Below are positions 45,087-53,667 of a stretch of DNA of 64,000 nucleotides, piece after piece (within the stretch, counting starts at the first letter, position 1; every line of letters begins with the position of its first letter). The position numbers and the translations under genes are program-made. Origin of the DNA: Gordonibacter sp. An230 (GTDB lineage Bacteria > Actinomycetota > Coriobacteriia > Coriobacteriales > Eggerthellaceae); contig NZ_NFJP01000007.1 in NCBI RefSeq assembly GCF_002159915.1, positions 79,278 through 143,277 of the forward strand. Direction: 5' to 3'. The notes under the pieces are model-generated. The model did not search any database, had not been told where the DNA came from, and saw nothing but the letters and a program-made list of their open reading frames with translations.

Positions 45087-46184
45087 ATGGAATACCGCAC
45101 CGTGCCGCGCAGCGGCCAGAGCGTGAGCGTCATAGGGCTGGGCATGGGCAGCATCCATGCAGCCGACACGAGGGAAGTGGAGCGGACGGTGCGCCTCGCG
45201 CTCGATGCGGGCGTGAACCTGTTCGACTTCATCCCCAGCGAGGCCGCGCCCTTCGAGGGCTACACGCGGGCGCTCAAGGGCCAGCGCGACCGAGCGCTTG
45301 TGCAGGTGCATATCGGCGCGGACTACACGAGCGGCAAATACGGCTGGACGACCGACGCCGCGCTCGCCATCGGCCAGTTCGAAGAGCGCCTGCGCACGCT
45401 GGAAACCGACTACGCCGACTTCGGCTTCATCCACTGCATCGACGAGGACGCCGACTTCGACAAAGTGATGAACGGCGGCATCTGGGATTACGCATGCCGG
45501 ATGAAGAAGGAGGGCGTCATCCGCCACCTCGCGTTCAGCACGCACGACGTGGGGATGGCGCGGCGCTTCCTGGCGACCGGCGCGATGGACTGGGGCATGT
45601 TCAGCCTGAACCCCCTGTACGATTACACCGACGCGTCGGAGTACGGCAAGGGTGCGGCGGACGACCGCGCGCGGCTCTACCGCGAGTTCGAGGCCGCCGG
45701 CGTGGGCATCTCGGTGATGAAGGCGTTCGCGGGCGGGCAGCTGCTCGACGCGGCGGCGTCGCCATTCAAACGCGCGCTCACCAAGGCGCAGTGCATCCAA
45801 TACGCGCTCGACAAGCCCGGCGTGGTATCGGTACTGCCCGGTGTGCGAGGCGAGCGTGATCTGCTGGACGTGCTGGCGTACTTCGACGCCAGCGACGAGG
45901 AGCGCGACTACTCCGTGCTGGGCGCGTTCGCGCCGCCCGCAGCCGAGGGGTCGTGTGTGTACTGCAACCACTGCCAGCCATGCCCGCGGGGCATCCAGAT
46001 AGGGCTGGCGAACAAGTACTACGACCTCGCGCGCTTGGGCGACGCGCTGGCCGCCGACCACTACCGCGGGCTGGAGCGCCATGCGGGCGACTGCATCCAA
46101 TGCGGCCATTGCGACACGCGCTGCCCCTTCGGCGTGAGGCAGGGCGCGCGCATGCGGGAGATAGCCGCCTACTTCGGAGCGTAG
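45087..46184 (+). CDS. Aldo/keto reductase with C-terminal 4Fe-4S domain
   Basis: NAD(P)H-linked oxidoreductase (365 aa) with an N-terminal AKR barrel: VIGLGMGSIHAADTREVERT, LALDAGVNLFDF, then DYADFGFIHCIDED and the late KAFAGGQLLD and GVVSVLPGVRGERDL segments. After about residue 285 follows a ferredoxin-like part with CVYCNHCQPCPRGI and CIQCGHCDTRCPFG, enough cysteines for two clusters. The usual AKR catalytic Tyr (GxSN/DxY) region is changed to DFIPSEAAPFEGY, so catalysis may differ. SD AGAGGAG precedes ATG 45087. Driven by a MerR-type promoter. Its 3' end overlaps the convergent FMN reductase gene by 16 nt. Confidence 0.88.
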   Translation: MEYRTVPRSGQSVSVIGLGMGSIHAADTREVERTVRLALDAGVNLFDFIPSEAAPFEGYTRALKGQRDRALVQVHIGADYTSGKYGWTTDAALAIGQFEERLRTLETDYADFGFIHCIDEDADFDKVMNGGIWDYACRMKKEGVIRHLAFSTHDVGMARRFLATGAMDWGMFSLNPLYDYTDASEYGKGAADDRARLYREFEAAGVGISVMKAFAGGQLLDAAASPFKRALTKAQCIQYALDKPGVVSVLPGVRGERDLLDVLAYFDASDEERDYSVLGAFAPPAAEGSCVYCNHCQPCPRGIQIGLANKYYDLARLGDALAADHYRGLERHAGDCIQCGHCDTRCPFGVRQGARMREIAAYFGA

Positions 46185-46756
46185 AGGGCCAACGCCCTTA
46201 AAAGATAGGCCATGTTCTTCCCGAGAGAGCTCATGATGTCCAACCCTTCCGCATCGTCTCGAACATCTCCCGGCATCTGCCCGTAAGCCATCGGCCAGTA
46301 ACAGGAACCCACCACGAACATCTCTTGAAGCAGAAAGAAGTGGTTCATCGCATCCAGCGCGTTCACCGCGCCCGCACGCCGGGCCGCGGTGACGGCGGCT
46401 CCGACTTTGCGCCGGAATAGCCCCGCATCCCGGTTCATATCCGTCACGACCGATGCCCGCTCCAGAAACGCCTGCATGTTGGCAGACATGTTCGCCATGT
46501 AAACCGGGGATCCGAGAATGATTCCGTCGGCTTCTTTCATTTTGTCGAAAATCTCGCGGAAAGCATCTTTGCGATGGACGCAGTTACGCTGTCCTCCACA
46601 GGCCCAGCATGCTCTGCATGGTTCGATGACTTGCCCGGAGAGCTGAACCATCTCCGTTTCAACACCTTCTCGGTTCAGCTTTTCAAACAACCGGTCGATC
46701 AAAATCGAGGTGTTCCCGTCTTTCCGGGCGCTGCCGTTGATCGCCAAAACCTTCAT
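46169..46756 (-). CDS. Iron-sulfur-flavoprotein-type NADPH-dependent FMN reductase
   Basis: Flavodoxin-fold redox protein (195 aa). It starts MKVLAINGSARKDGNTSILI, the FMN-phosphate loop, followed by CRACWACGGQRNC, a cysteine cluster where iron-sulfur flavoproteins bind an Fe-S centre. GSPVYMANMSANMQAFLERA is the second FMN contact, as in the NADPH-dependent FMN reductase family. The base composition is visibly more AT-rich than the adjoining genes, suggesting separate acquisition. Last gene of the minus-strand operon headed by the iron alcohol dehydrogenase, 33 nt after flavodoxin; SD AAGGGGGAG. It overlaps the convergent aldo/keto reductase gene. Confidence 0.85.
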   Translation of the reverse strand: MKVLAINGSARKDGNTSILIDRLFEKLNREGVETEMVQLSGQVIEPCRACWACGGQRNCVHRKDAFREIFDKMKEADGIILGSPVYMANMSANMQAFLERASVVTDMNRDAGLFRRKVGAAVTAARRAGAVNALDAMNHFFLLQEMFVVGSCYWPMAYGQMPGDVRDDAEGLDIMSSLGKNMAYLLRALALYAPK

Positions 46757-46789
46757 TTGCGCTCCCCCTTGCTCGAAACCGGTTGCACG

Positions 46790-47272
46790 TCACAGCCCCA
46801 GGCCCTCCACCCATGCGCGCAGCACGGCCGCGTCGACGCCGCCGTGGAAGCAGCGGCCGGGCTTCCAGCGCGTCTCGGACGCGCAGCATTTCCGCAGCAC
46901 GGCATCGGTCTTGCCCATGCCGCTGCCACCAGAGGTGGCGAAGGGGATCACCGTCTTTCCGGAGAAGTCGTAGGCCTCCAGAAACGCGTTGACGATCGTG
47001 GGCGCCACGTACCACCAGATGGGAAATCCCACGAACACCGTGTCGTAGCACCCCATATCCGCCACCTTGTTCGCGATGGCGGGGCGCGAGGCGGGGTCGT
47101 TCATCTCCACGCTGCTGCGCGAGCACGCGTCGTGCCAGTTCAAGTCAGCCGCCGTGTAGGGCTGCGCCGGCTCTATGCCGTGCAGGTCGGCCCCTGTCAC
47201 CTCCGCCAGCGCCCGCGCCAGCCGCTCCGTGGTCCCCGTCGCCGAAAAGTACGCAACCAACGTCTTTCCCAT
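46790..47272 (-). CDS. Flavodoxin
   Basis: FMN-binding electron carrier (160 aa). The N-terminal phosphate loop is FSATGTTERLARALAEVTGA; VFVGFPIWWYVAPTIVNAFL supplies the Trp/Tyr pair that stacks on the flavin; and FATSGGSGMGKT follows. The C-terminus is typical of the low-potential, single-domain group often paired with oxidoreductases. ATG 47272 is preceded by GGAAAGGAA. It lies between two FMN-reductase-like genes in the same operon. Confidence 0.88.
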   Translation of the reverse strand: MGKTLVAYFSATGTTERLARALAEVTGADLHGIEPAQPYTAADLNWHDACSRSSVEMNDPASRPAIANKVADMGCYDTVFVGFPIWWYVAPTIVNAFLEAYDFSGKTVIPFATSGGSGMGKTDAVLRKCCASETRWKPGRCFHGGVDAAVLRAWVEGLGL

Positions 47273-47328
47273 GATACCGTTCCTTTCCATCAACACCGTC
47301 GTGCGCTCGTTCCGAAAGCATCCTTTCG

Positions 47329-47862
47329 CTACAGAGAGCGGCCCAGATCGTAGGCTTTCCGCATGAGGGGCGAGGCGCCGGTCATGGCGGGAGTGCCGCA
47401 GCCCGCACCAAGCACCATGCCCCGATCCTCGAGGCCCAGGTAACGGCAGATCGTCTGATAGTGTCCCGCCAAATCGCGCATCGTCCAATCCTTGTCGTCC
47501 CACGCCGCAGCGACGAGCGCGGCATCCAAACGCTTGCCCGACAGTTCCGCGTTGAAAGCGTAGAAGCGGTCTATCGCGGTTTTCAGCTGGGCCGACATAC
47601 CGAAGTAGTAAAGCGGCGTCACGAACACCGCCATGTCGGAGCCCAGCAAGCCGTCGCGCACCGCAGCCATGTCGTCGTCGTAGCGGCACCGCCCGGTCCT
47701 TCGGCATGCGTCGCACCCCAGGCAGGGGGCGATGCGCGCCTTCGCCACGTCGAACGCCTCCACCTCATGGCCCGCTTCGCGCGCGCCCTCGGCGAAGCGC
47801 TCCGCCAGCAGGTTCGACGACCCGCGCTTGTGCGGGCTGCCCTTCATCATGAATATCCTCAC
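47329..47862 (-). CDS. NADPH-dependent FMN reductase/flavodoxin-like protein with Cys cluster
   Basis: 177-aa flavodoxin-fold reductase. It begins MRIFMMKGSPHKRGSSNLLA (phosphate loop), then APCLGCDACRRTGRC (four Cys, possible Fe-S or disulfide site), FVTPLYYFGMSAQLKTAIDR (flavin contact) and AAAWDDKDWTMRDLAGHYQT. It is distantly similar in layout to the 46169-46756 product, so these may be diverged paralogues in one operon. It begins 30 nt after the alcohol dehydrogenase gene. Substrate unknown; quinones, nitro compounds or flavin itself are common for the family. Confidence 0.86.
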   Translation of the reverse strand: MRIFMMKGSPHKRGSSNLLAERFAEGAREAGHEVEAFDVAKARIAPCLGCDACRRTGRCRYDDDMAAVRDGLLGSDMAVFVTPLYYFGMSAQLKTAIDRFYAFNAELSGKRLDAALVAAAWDDKDWTMRDLAGHYQTICRYLGLEDRGMVLGAGCGTPAMTGASPLMRKAYDLGRSL

Positions 47863-47892
47863 AGGCTCTCCTCTCTCGCCCTCTCTCTGCCG

Positions 47893-49062
47893 CTATCTGC
47901 TCGCGCGCAGGACGGACAGCACGTCCTCGCGGGAAAGCACCTTGTAGCCGCCCTCCATGATGAAGGTGGCGTCCGCGATGCCCTCCAGCATGTCGTCGGT
48001 CACCCCCAGCTCGGCGATGCCCATCACGCAGCCGATCTCGCGCATCCACGCCTCCAGCGCGTCGATGCCGGCGGCGGCCAACTCCTCGCGTGTGCGCCCC
48101 TCGGCCGGCACCTCCCACACCGTGCGGGCAAACCGCGCGAACCTCTCCAGCCCGTACGGCATGACCAAGCGGTAGTACGCGGGCGACACCGCCGAGAGCG
48201 TCATGCCGTGCGTGGCGTCGGTGTAGGCGCCGATGGCCTGGCCGATCATATGCACCTCCCAATCGGTGGCCTTGCCCTTCGACACGAGCGTGTTCAGCGC
48301 CCACGTGGCCGTCCACATGATGTTGCTGCGCGCCTCGTAATCGGTCGGATTCGCCACCGCCGCGCGGCTCGCGCGCACGAGCGAGCGCATGAGGCCCTCC
48401 ATGAGGTAGTCCGACGTGCTGTCGTCATCACCCGAGAAGTACTGCTCCATGAGGTGCGACATGACATCGAAGATGCCGGCGATCATCTGGTACTTCGGCA
48501 CCGTGTAGGTAAGCTCGGGGTTCAGGATGGCAAAGCGCGGGAACGCCTCGGGGTTGGCGAACACATGCCCGATCTTCAGCTTGCTGTCATGGTTCGTGAT
48601 GACCGCGCCGCCGTTCATTTCAGAGCCCGTGCCCGCCATCGTGAGGATGCAGCCCACCGGCACGATGCGGCATGAGGGCTCCTCCATGCGCAGGTAGTAC
48701 TTCTCCCACGGGTCCTCCTCGCAGTGCGCCGACACGCCCACGGCCTTCGCGTAGTCCACCACCGAGCCGCCGCCCACGGCCAGGATGAGGTCCACGTCGT
48801 TGTCGCGCGCGATGGCCGCGCCCTCGCGCAGTTTCTCCACGGTGGGGTTGGGCATCACGCCCGCGTCCTCGAACACCTCCTTGCCGGCCTCGCGCAGGAT
48901 GGCCATCACCCGGTCGTACAGGCCCGTCCTCTTGATGGAGCCGCCGCCGTAGGCCAGCTGCACGCGCGGGCCGTGCTGGGCCAGCTCGGCGGCCAGGCCG
49001 TCCAGCGCGTCCTTGCCGAAGACGAGCTTCGTGGGATTGCAGTAGGTGAAGTTGCCTTGCAT
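47893..49062 (-). CDS. Iron-containing alcohol dehydrogenase (YqhD/butanol dehydrogenase type)
   Basis: NAD(P)H-dependent aldehyde/alcohol oxidoreductase (389 aa) of the group III iron-ADH family. Motifs: NPTKLVFGKDAL at the N-terminus; LAVGGGSVVDYAKAV for the cofactor loop; PVGCILTMAGTGSEMNGGAV; and metal ligands in IFDVMSHLMEQYFSG plus HMIGQAIGAYTDATHG, Asp and three His as expected. ATG 49062 has AAAGGAG upstream. First gene of a four-gene operon with two FMN reductases and a flavodoxin. Its MerR-type promoter overlaps the end of the upstream exporter gene, which suggests induction by aldehydes or other electrophiles. Confidence 0.93.
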   Translation of the reverse strand: MQGNFTYCNPTKLVFGKDALDGLAAELAQHGPRVQLAYGGGSIKRTGLYDRVMAILREAGKEVFEDAGVMPNPTVEKLREGAAIARDNDVDLILAVGGGSVVDYAKAVGVSAHCEEDPWEKYYLRMEEPSCRIVPVGCILTMAGTGSEMNGGAVITNHDSKLKIGHVFANPEAFPRFAILNPELTYTVPKYQMIAGIFDVMSHLMEQYFSGDDDSTSDYLMEGLMRSLVRASRAAVANPTDYEARSNIMWTATWALNTLVSKGKATDWEVHMIGQAIGAYTDATHGMTLSAVSPAYYRLVMPYGLERFARFARTVWEVPAEGRTREELAAAGIDALEAWMREIGCVMGIAELGVTDDMLEGIADATFIMEGGYKVLSREDVLSVLRASR

Positions 49063-49217
49063 AGTCTTTCTCCTTTCATCGCGGCGCGCCCGGCACCGCA
49101 TGCCCTTTCGTTTCGAACGTGGAACGCCGCTCCCCGTCCCGACGACGCCCTTCCGCAGACCGGCGCACCTCGAACCGTCCGCCCACCTCGATACGCGCGC
49201 CGCCGCCTTGCGTGGCT

Positions 49218-50420
49218 CTAGCGTAGCGCTTGGAGCCTGCTCGAAGTCAAGGCCCCATCCCCCGACGCACCGCGCGCGGAAAGCCGCAACCGCACGGCTG
49301 CGGACACGACGCCCGCCGCGAGGAGCGCGAGCGCTCCCGCAGGGGCGAAACGCGTGCCCGCCAGAGTGATGATCAGGCCGCATAGGGCGGTGCCCAACGT
49401 GGTGCCCGCGTTCGCCGCCGTGAGGTACAGGCCGTTCGAAAAGTCGGGCGCCTCGGGCGCGGCGCGCGCCACCAGATACTGATTCGCGTTGTTCATGATG
49501 CCAGCGAGCACGCCCAGCACAAGCGCCGTCGCTATCGCGGCTGCCGCGAGCGTTCCCGCCACGAACAGCGCCGCATAGCACGCCGCAAGGGCAAACGGGA
49601 CGATCATCAGCGTGCGCGTGGCGTTTCCCGCCAGCATCTTTCCGGACAGCACGTTGCCGACGATATTCGCTGCGCCGTAGAACAAAAGCACGGAGCCCAC
49701 GCCCACAGCGCCCATGCCCGACACCGTGCCCAGGAAATCGGCCAGGAAGCTGTAGAAGCCGAACATTGCGCCGTTCACCAATGCAACCGTCAGCAAAGAC
49801 GCCCACAGCACCGGCTTTCTCAGAATGGCGAGCTGCGCGCCGTAGGCAAGCGGCGCGCCCACCGGCATAGAGGGCACCAGCATGAGCGTTGCGACGAACA
49901 CTGCGATGGTGACGACGGCGAAAAACGCCATCGACGCGGACAGCGACACCATGCTGGCCAGGCAGCTGGCCACCGGCACGCCCAGCACCATGCCAGCCGA
50001 CACGCCAACGAACACGCGCGAGGACGCCTTCGCCGATTCGGCGGCGGTCCGGCCCGTCTGCGCCGCCACGGCCAACGCCATCGAAACATACAGCGGATGA
50101 AACGCCGCCGGCGCAATGCGGGCGGCCAGAAGCACCTCGAAGCTGGATGCGAAAACCGACACCGCATTGCAGGCGGAGAACACGCCGAGGGCCAACAGCA
50201 TGACCGTCTTGCGGTTCACGCGCGAGAACAGCAGCGGCATCGTGGGGCCCGCCACGGCCACCACGAGCGCGAACCCGCTCACCAAAAGCCCCGCGTCCGG
50301 CACGCTGACGGAGAACCGCTCCGCCACCTGCGGCAGAACGCCCACTACGCCCATCTCGGTGTTCAGAATGCCGAACACGCCGACCGCCAGTACGAACAGT
50401 AGAAGATTCTTATCGCGCAC
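49218..50420 (-). CDS. MFS transporter, DHA1 drug/metabolite exporter type
   Basis: Inner-membrane major facilitator (400 aa, about 12 TM helices). The first helix contains VGVFGILNTEMGVVGVLPQV, and the loop 2-3 motif is LFSRVNRKTVMLLALG, the MFS motif A-like position. Resembles the AraJ/YdhP-type exporters in size and motifs. I choose GTG 50420 because AAGGAGAG lies 5 nt upstream and the helix starts shortly after. An in-frame ATG at 50501 would add 27 mostly Arg/Lys residues without an SD. Divergent from a LysR gene that probably controls it. Its 3' end contains the promoter of the next operon. Confidence 0.88.
   Translation of the reverse strand: MRDKNLLLFVLAVGVFGILNTEMGVVGVLPQVAERFSVSVPDAGLLVSGFALVVAVAGPTMPLLFSRVNRKTVMLLALGVFSACNAVSVFASSFEVLLAARIAPAAFHPLYVSMALAVAAQTGRTAAESAKASSRVFVGVSAGMVLGVPVASCLASMVSLSASMAFFAVVTIAVFVATLMLVPSMPVGAPLAYGAQLAILRKPVLWASLLTVALVNGAMFGFYSFLADFLGTVSGMGAVGVGSVLLFYGAANIVGNVLSGKMLAGNATRTLMIVPFALAACYAALFVAGTLAAAAIATALVLGVLAGIMNNANQYLVARAAPEAPDFSNGLYLTAANAGTTLGTALCGLIITLAGTRFAPAGALALLAAGVVSAAVRLRLSARGASGDGALTSSRLQALR
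49220..49250 (-). promoter_or_regulatory. MerR-type promoter of the alcohol dehydrogenase operon
   Basis: TTGACT (49250-49245), a 19-nt spacer and TACGCT (49225-49220). The spacer dyad is CTTCGAG-CAGG-CTCCAAG, with one mismatch. It lies inside the last codons of the upstream MFS gene and predicts a leader of about 150 nt. Confidence 0.55.
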
Positions 50421-50516
50421 CGCTTCTCTCCTTCGCTTCCGCACGCCCGCGGACACCGCGCTCCTTTTCGCCCAACGATTGTACGAACGTCTCTTCTTCA
50501 TGTAAAATGCTTATGA

Positions 50517-50547
50517 TTGATATATATTCATTCTATTTTTCTATAAT
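50517..50547 (+). promoter_or_regulatory. Promoter of the LysR regulator in an AT-rich divergent region
   Basis: TTGATA (50517-50522), a 19-nt spacer and TATAAT (50542-50547). ATGAT...TTCAT partial symmetry (50513-50531) is a candidate LysR site. The whole 50500-50560 stretch is strikingly AT-rich compared with the window. Confidence 0.45.
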
Positions 50548-50571
50548 TTGCTGTAGCAAAGGGGGAGGACG

Positions 50572-51456
50572 ATGGAGCTGCGGGCACTGCGCCACTTCCT
50601 CGCCATCGTGCGCGAAGGGACCATCTCGGGAGCGGCGCAGTCGCTGCACCTCTCGCAGCCAACGCTGTCGCGGCAGGTGAAAGAGCTGGAACACGAGCTG
50701 GGCGCAACGCTGTTCACGCGCGGGGGCGGCCAGAGGATCGCGCTCACGGAAGCGGGCGCGCAGCTGCGTAAGCGCGCCGAGCAATTAGTCGACCTCGCCG
50801 ACCTCGCCGAAGCCGAGCTCCGCTCGCTGGGCAACGAGCTTTCAGGCGACGTTCGCATCGCCGCGGGGGAAACGCCCGCCGTGAAGCGGCTCGCCGAGGC
50901 TGCTCAGCTGCTGCGCGAACGCCATCCCCGCATGCGCATCCACCTCGTCAGCGGCGATGCGCAAGACGTCATCGAGCGCCTCGACATGGGGCATGTGGAC
51001 TTCTGCCTGTTCGTAGGCACGGTGAGCTTGGAGAAGTACGAGACGCTTCCCCTGCCCGGAGCCGACGAATGGGGCGCTCTCATGCCGGTCGACGATCCGC
51101 TGGCGCGCCGTGCGTTCGTGACTCCCGACGACCTGCGCGACAAACCGCTCATCGTGTCGCGCCAAATCGCGGACGAGGCAGCCGCGTGGCTCGGCTGCCG
51201 CCCCGAGCAGCTGAACGTAGTGGCAACCTACAACCTGCTGTACAACGCCTCCGTCATGGCGCGGCAGGGGCTCGGCTACGCCATCGGGCTGGGCGGCATC
51301 GTGGCGGCAGACGACGCGAGCGGCCTATCCTTCAAGCCGCTCCGACCGTCGAGGGAATCCCGCCTCGTCTTGGCGTGGAAGCGGCATCAGCCGCTCTCCC
51401 CCGCCGCAGCAGCCTTCCGCGACACAGCTCGCGAACTCTGGGAAGCCAGTCCGTAG
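50572..51456 (+). CDS. LysR-family transcriptional regulator
   Basis: 294-aa DNA-binding protein. The N-terminal winged helix-turn-helix is LRHFLAIVREGTISGAAQSL with HLSQPTLSRQVKELEHELGA, followed by the effector-binding periplasmic-protein fold (SGDVRIAAGETPAVKRL, MGHVDFCLFVGTV, QGLGYAIGLGG). Diverges from an MFS exporter with 151 bp between their starts, the classic arrangement for LysR control of an adjacent transporter; the link is positional. Excellent SD (AAAGGGGGAGG) before ATG 50572. The effector is unknown. Confidence 0.92.
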   Translation: MELRALRHFLAIVREGTISGAAQSLHLSQPTLSRQVKELEHELGATLFTRGGGQRIALTEAGAQLRKRAEQLVDLADLAEAELRSLGNELSGDVRIAAGETPAVKRLAEAAQLLRERHPRMRIHLVSGDAQDVIERLDMGHVDFCLFVGTVSLEKYETLPLPGADEWGALMPVDDPLARRAFVTPDDLRDKPLIVSRQIADEAAAWLGCRPEQLNVVATYNLLYNASVMARQGLGYAIGLGGIVAADDASGLSFKPLRPSRESRLVLAWKRHQPLSPAAAAFRDTARELWEASP

Positions 51457-51581
51457 AATGCCGGCAGCGCAAAACATCCGGCGAGATGTCGCCATCCTTC
51501 CGGATGCAGGCCGCAAAGGCAATCCCCTCCGGTCATGCGCCGTAGCTCTTCGGAAACGCGGCGGCGAGCGCTGCGCGGCGC

Positions 51582-52316
51582 TCAGTCCTTGATGTTCACG
51601 CCCAAACGCCGCGCGATGCCGGCGGCCTGGAGCAGGTCCATCGAGCACCCGCGCAGCTCCCCCATCGCGTCGGACAGCACGATGTCGGCCAGCTGGCACG
51701 TGGAGAAGTCCACGCCCTCGAGGTTCGCGCGGAAGAAGCTCGTGCCCGCGAAGCGCACGTCGTCGAACTCGACTCGTCGCTGGCGCAGCTCGGCCAGATC
51801 GGCATGGGAGAAGTCGCAGCAGCTCATGCGCACGTCCTCGAGCTTGGTTTTCGCAAGCGAGGCGTAGGAGAACGAAGAGTCGCGCGCCTCGATGCGCGAG
51901 AGCACCGCCTCCAGGAAGTCGGCGCCCGTGAACTTGCAGGACGAGAACGTGCAGCGCGTGAAGTTCGCCTGCGAGAACGTCGAGTTGGAGAAGTCGCAGT
52001 TCGAGAACGCCACGTCGGCCACCGTGGCCCGCTCGAAGTCGCAGCCGACGTAGGAGCACCCCTCCACGCGCGACTCGCCCAACTCGAGGAGCGCGAAATC
52101 GGCTCCCTCGACCGCATCTCCCGCGATCCGCACATGAGCGACGCATGCGTCGCCGTCGCACTCGAGCGCGATCCATTCGGAGAGGCTCGCCGCCTCCCCA
52201 AGGCGATCGGGGACAGCCGGATCCGCCGATCGGAGCGATGGGGCGAGCACGGTTTTACGGGAGGCATGGTCGGGCACGAAGGCTCCTTTCGCATGGCGTT
52301 GCACAAGCGCGATCAT
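51582..52316 (-). CDS. Pentapeptide-repeat protein
   Basis: 244-aa protein built mainly of pentapeptide repeats (residues about 75-220): repeated A/C/S-x-F/L units such as CDFERATVADVAFSNCDFSN and SKCKF-like blocks, folding as a right-handed beta-helix. The N-terminal 60 residues are non-repetitive and the C-terminus has LLQAAGIARRLG. Such cytoplasmic proteins include DNA-gyrase-protecting MfpA/Qnr, but no evidence selects that role here. Start ATG 52316 lies 6 nt after a TATCAT box with no SD, so a leaderless mRNA is likely. The upstream frame to 52478 is not protein-like. Single gene. Confidence 0.85.
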   Translation of the reverse strand: MIALVQRHAKGAFVPDHASRKTVLAPSLRSADPAVPDRLGEAASLSEWIALECDGDACVAHVRIAGDAVEGADFALLELGESRVEGCSYVGCDFERATVADVAFSNCDFSNSTFSQANFTRCTFSSCKFTGADFLEAVLSRIEARDSSFSYASLAKTKLEDVRMSCCDFSHADLAELRQRRVEFDDVRFAGTSFFRANLEGVDFSTCQLADIVLSDAMGELRGCSMDLLQAAGIARRLGVNIKD

Positions 52317-52322
52317 CCTGCC

Positions 52323-52328
52323 ATGATA
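52323..52328 (-). promoter_or_regulatory. -10 hexamer of leaderless pentapeptide-repeat gene
   Basis: Minus strand TATCAT, then GGCAGG (6 nt), then ATG 52316. Same geometry as comF, addB and the glycolipid glycosyltransferase. Confidence 0.45.
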
Positions 52329-52661
52329 GCAAAGCATCGCCTTGGCGGGACGCGAGGAGGCATCAACGCAACCTGCGCCTCGGACCGAACGACGGCCCGC
52401 ACCGCCGACGCGCCCCTGCAGCATTCCCCCGAGCGCATCCCGCAGCAACGGATCGGGCGTCTTCACCGTACGTCGCAACGGGGTGATCGATCGGGCGGTG
52501 CAGGAACCCCGCCCTCCCTCATTCGCCCTTTTTGCGACGGGGAAGGAGACCCTCCGACCCGCCCCTTCCCCGTCGGAAAAGCGACAGGGCGCGGAAAAAG
52601 GCCCCGACCCCTTGCAAAGGTCGACAGCGCGGCCTGGCGCGTCGCAGCGCCGCCGAAATCG
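52329..52661. other. Spacer with a 12-bp hairpin
   Basis: CGACGGGGAAGG (52535-52546) pairs with CCTTCCCCGTCG (52564-52575) around a 17-nt loop. A weak AAGG/CCTT stem followed by T5 on the minus strand near 52590-52610 may end the acetyltransferase transcript. No gene is seen. Confidence 0.4.
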
Positions 52662-53117
52662 TCAGCGACGGTCCCCTTCCAAACGCAAGTGCAGAAGCGG
52701 CCAGGGACGGCCCGCGTCGTCCACAGGCGAGCGATCGACCACGACGAAGCCTTCGTGCTCGTAGAAGCCGACCGCCTGCGGATTCTGCTCGTTCACATCG
52801 AGCGTCTCCACGCCGAAACGCTCCACCGCAAGCGAGAGCAGGGCGCTCCCCACCCCGTGCCCACGAATTTCGGGGGCGACGAACAGCATCTCGAGCTTGC
52901 CGTCCTGCACGCCTGCGAAGCCGCAGGGCGCGCCGTCGTCTCCGTACGCCACGGCGAGGGCCGCCACGCCTTCGACGCCGGGGCCCACCTCAGGACGCAG
53001 GAGCGCGACATCGCCTTCCGAAAGGAAGTCGTGCGTCGCCCGCACCGAACGCTCCCAAATGTCCACAAGGGCGGCAACCAGCTCGCCCGACCGCTCCTCC
53101 GGCGTTTCGATGCGCAC
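52662..53117 (-). CDS. GNAT-family N-acetyltransferase
   Basis: 151-aa acetyl-CoA-dependent acetyltransferase. The GNAT core is visible: VALLRPEVGPG near residue 40, LAVAYGDDGAPCGFAGVQDG (beta4), then LEMLFVAPEIRGHGVGSALL with the Q/RxxGxG/A acetyl-CoA loop, and ETLDVNEQNPQAVGFYEHEG (motif B). The layout VNExNPxAxxFYxxxGF is typical of YjaB/ElaA-like enzymes. Substrate unknown. The start is GTG 53117 because AAGGAG lies 7 nt upstream; earlier in-frame codons are not supported. It may be cotranscribed with the 91-aa gene upstream. Confidence 0.88.
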   Translation of the reverse strand: MRIETPEERSGELVAALVDIWERSVRATHDFLSEGDVALLRPEVGPGVEGVAALAVAYGDDGAPCGFAGVQDGKLEMLFVAPEIRGHGVGSALLSLAVERFGVETLDVNEQNPQAVGFYEHEGFVVVDRSPVDDAGRPWPLLHLRLEGDRR

Positions 53118-53205
53118 GGGAAATCTCCTTTTCAACGGAAACGGAATGCCGACGAACGGAAAACCGCGCGAGACGCGGCAGCCGCAACGCGACCCCGTCA
53201 TTTTA

Positions 53206-53481
53206 TCAGACATCGCCTCCTTCGAGCACGATCTCCTCCACGAACCAGCGCGGACGTTCGTGGAAGAGAAACGTCCGCGCGCGGCCCACGAGCACGTCGT
53301 AGCGCACGCCTTCGCCACCCGTTTTGAGCGAGGCGCACGCGCGCACGCCGAATACGGCGCGCACCGGAAAACGCCGTCCGTCGCCCCACACGACGGCGCG
53401 CGGCACGACGCTCCCGTTTTCGAGGAACGTCGCCTCCACCTCCACGTACCGCTTCCGCCTTCCCGCGATCCCCCTCACCAT
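53206..53481 (-). CDS. Unrecognised 91-aa protein downstream of dinB
   Basis: I do not recognise the family. The 91-residue product is basic and rich in beta-strand-like alternation: KRYVEVEATFLENGSVVPRA, then DGRRFPVRAVFGVRAC, then YDVLVGRARTFLFHERPRWF, ending EEIVLEGGDV. It has no signal peptide or TM. Small proteins of this look are often encoded next to Y-family polymerase genes in Gram-positive bacteria, so a role in the damage response is plausible but only positional. A perfect SD (GAAGGAGG) precedes ATG 53481, and the gene lies 186 nt after dinB. Confidence 0.7.
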   Translation of the reverse strand: MVRGIAGRRKRYVEVEATFLENGSVVPRAVVWGDGRRFPVRAVFGVRACASLKTGGEGVRYDVLVGRARTFLFHERPRWFVEEIVLEGGDV

Positions 53482-53667
53482 GGCGAAACCTCCTTCCTTC
53501 GCTCGCATCGCGCACGAACCGGAACCGCCCCGTCGACGCGGCGGATCGACAGGAACCGCGATCGGCAGGATCGCCAAGGCGATGCGCTTCAAGCATGGAG
53601 CCTTTGCGAACGCGACGGGCCCGGAGGCGAGGACATCGGGCATCGGGGCGGCCACCCGATCGGCGGG

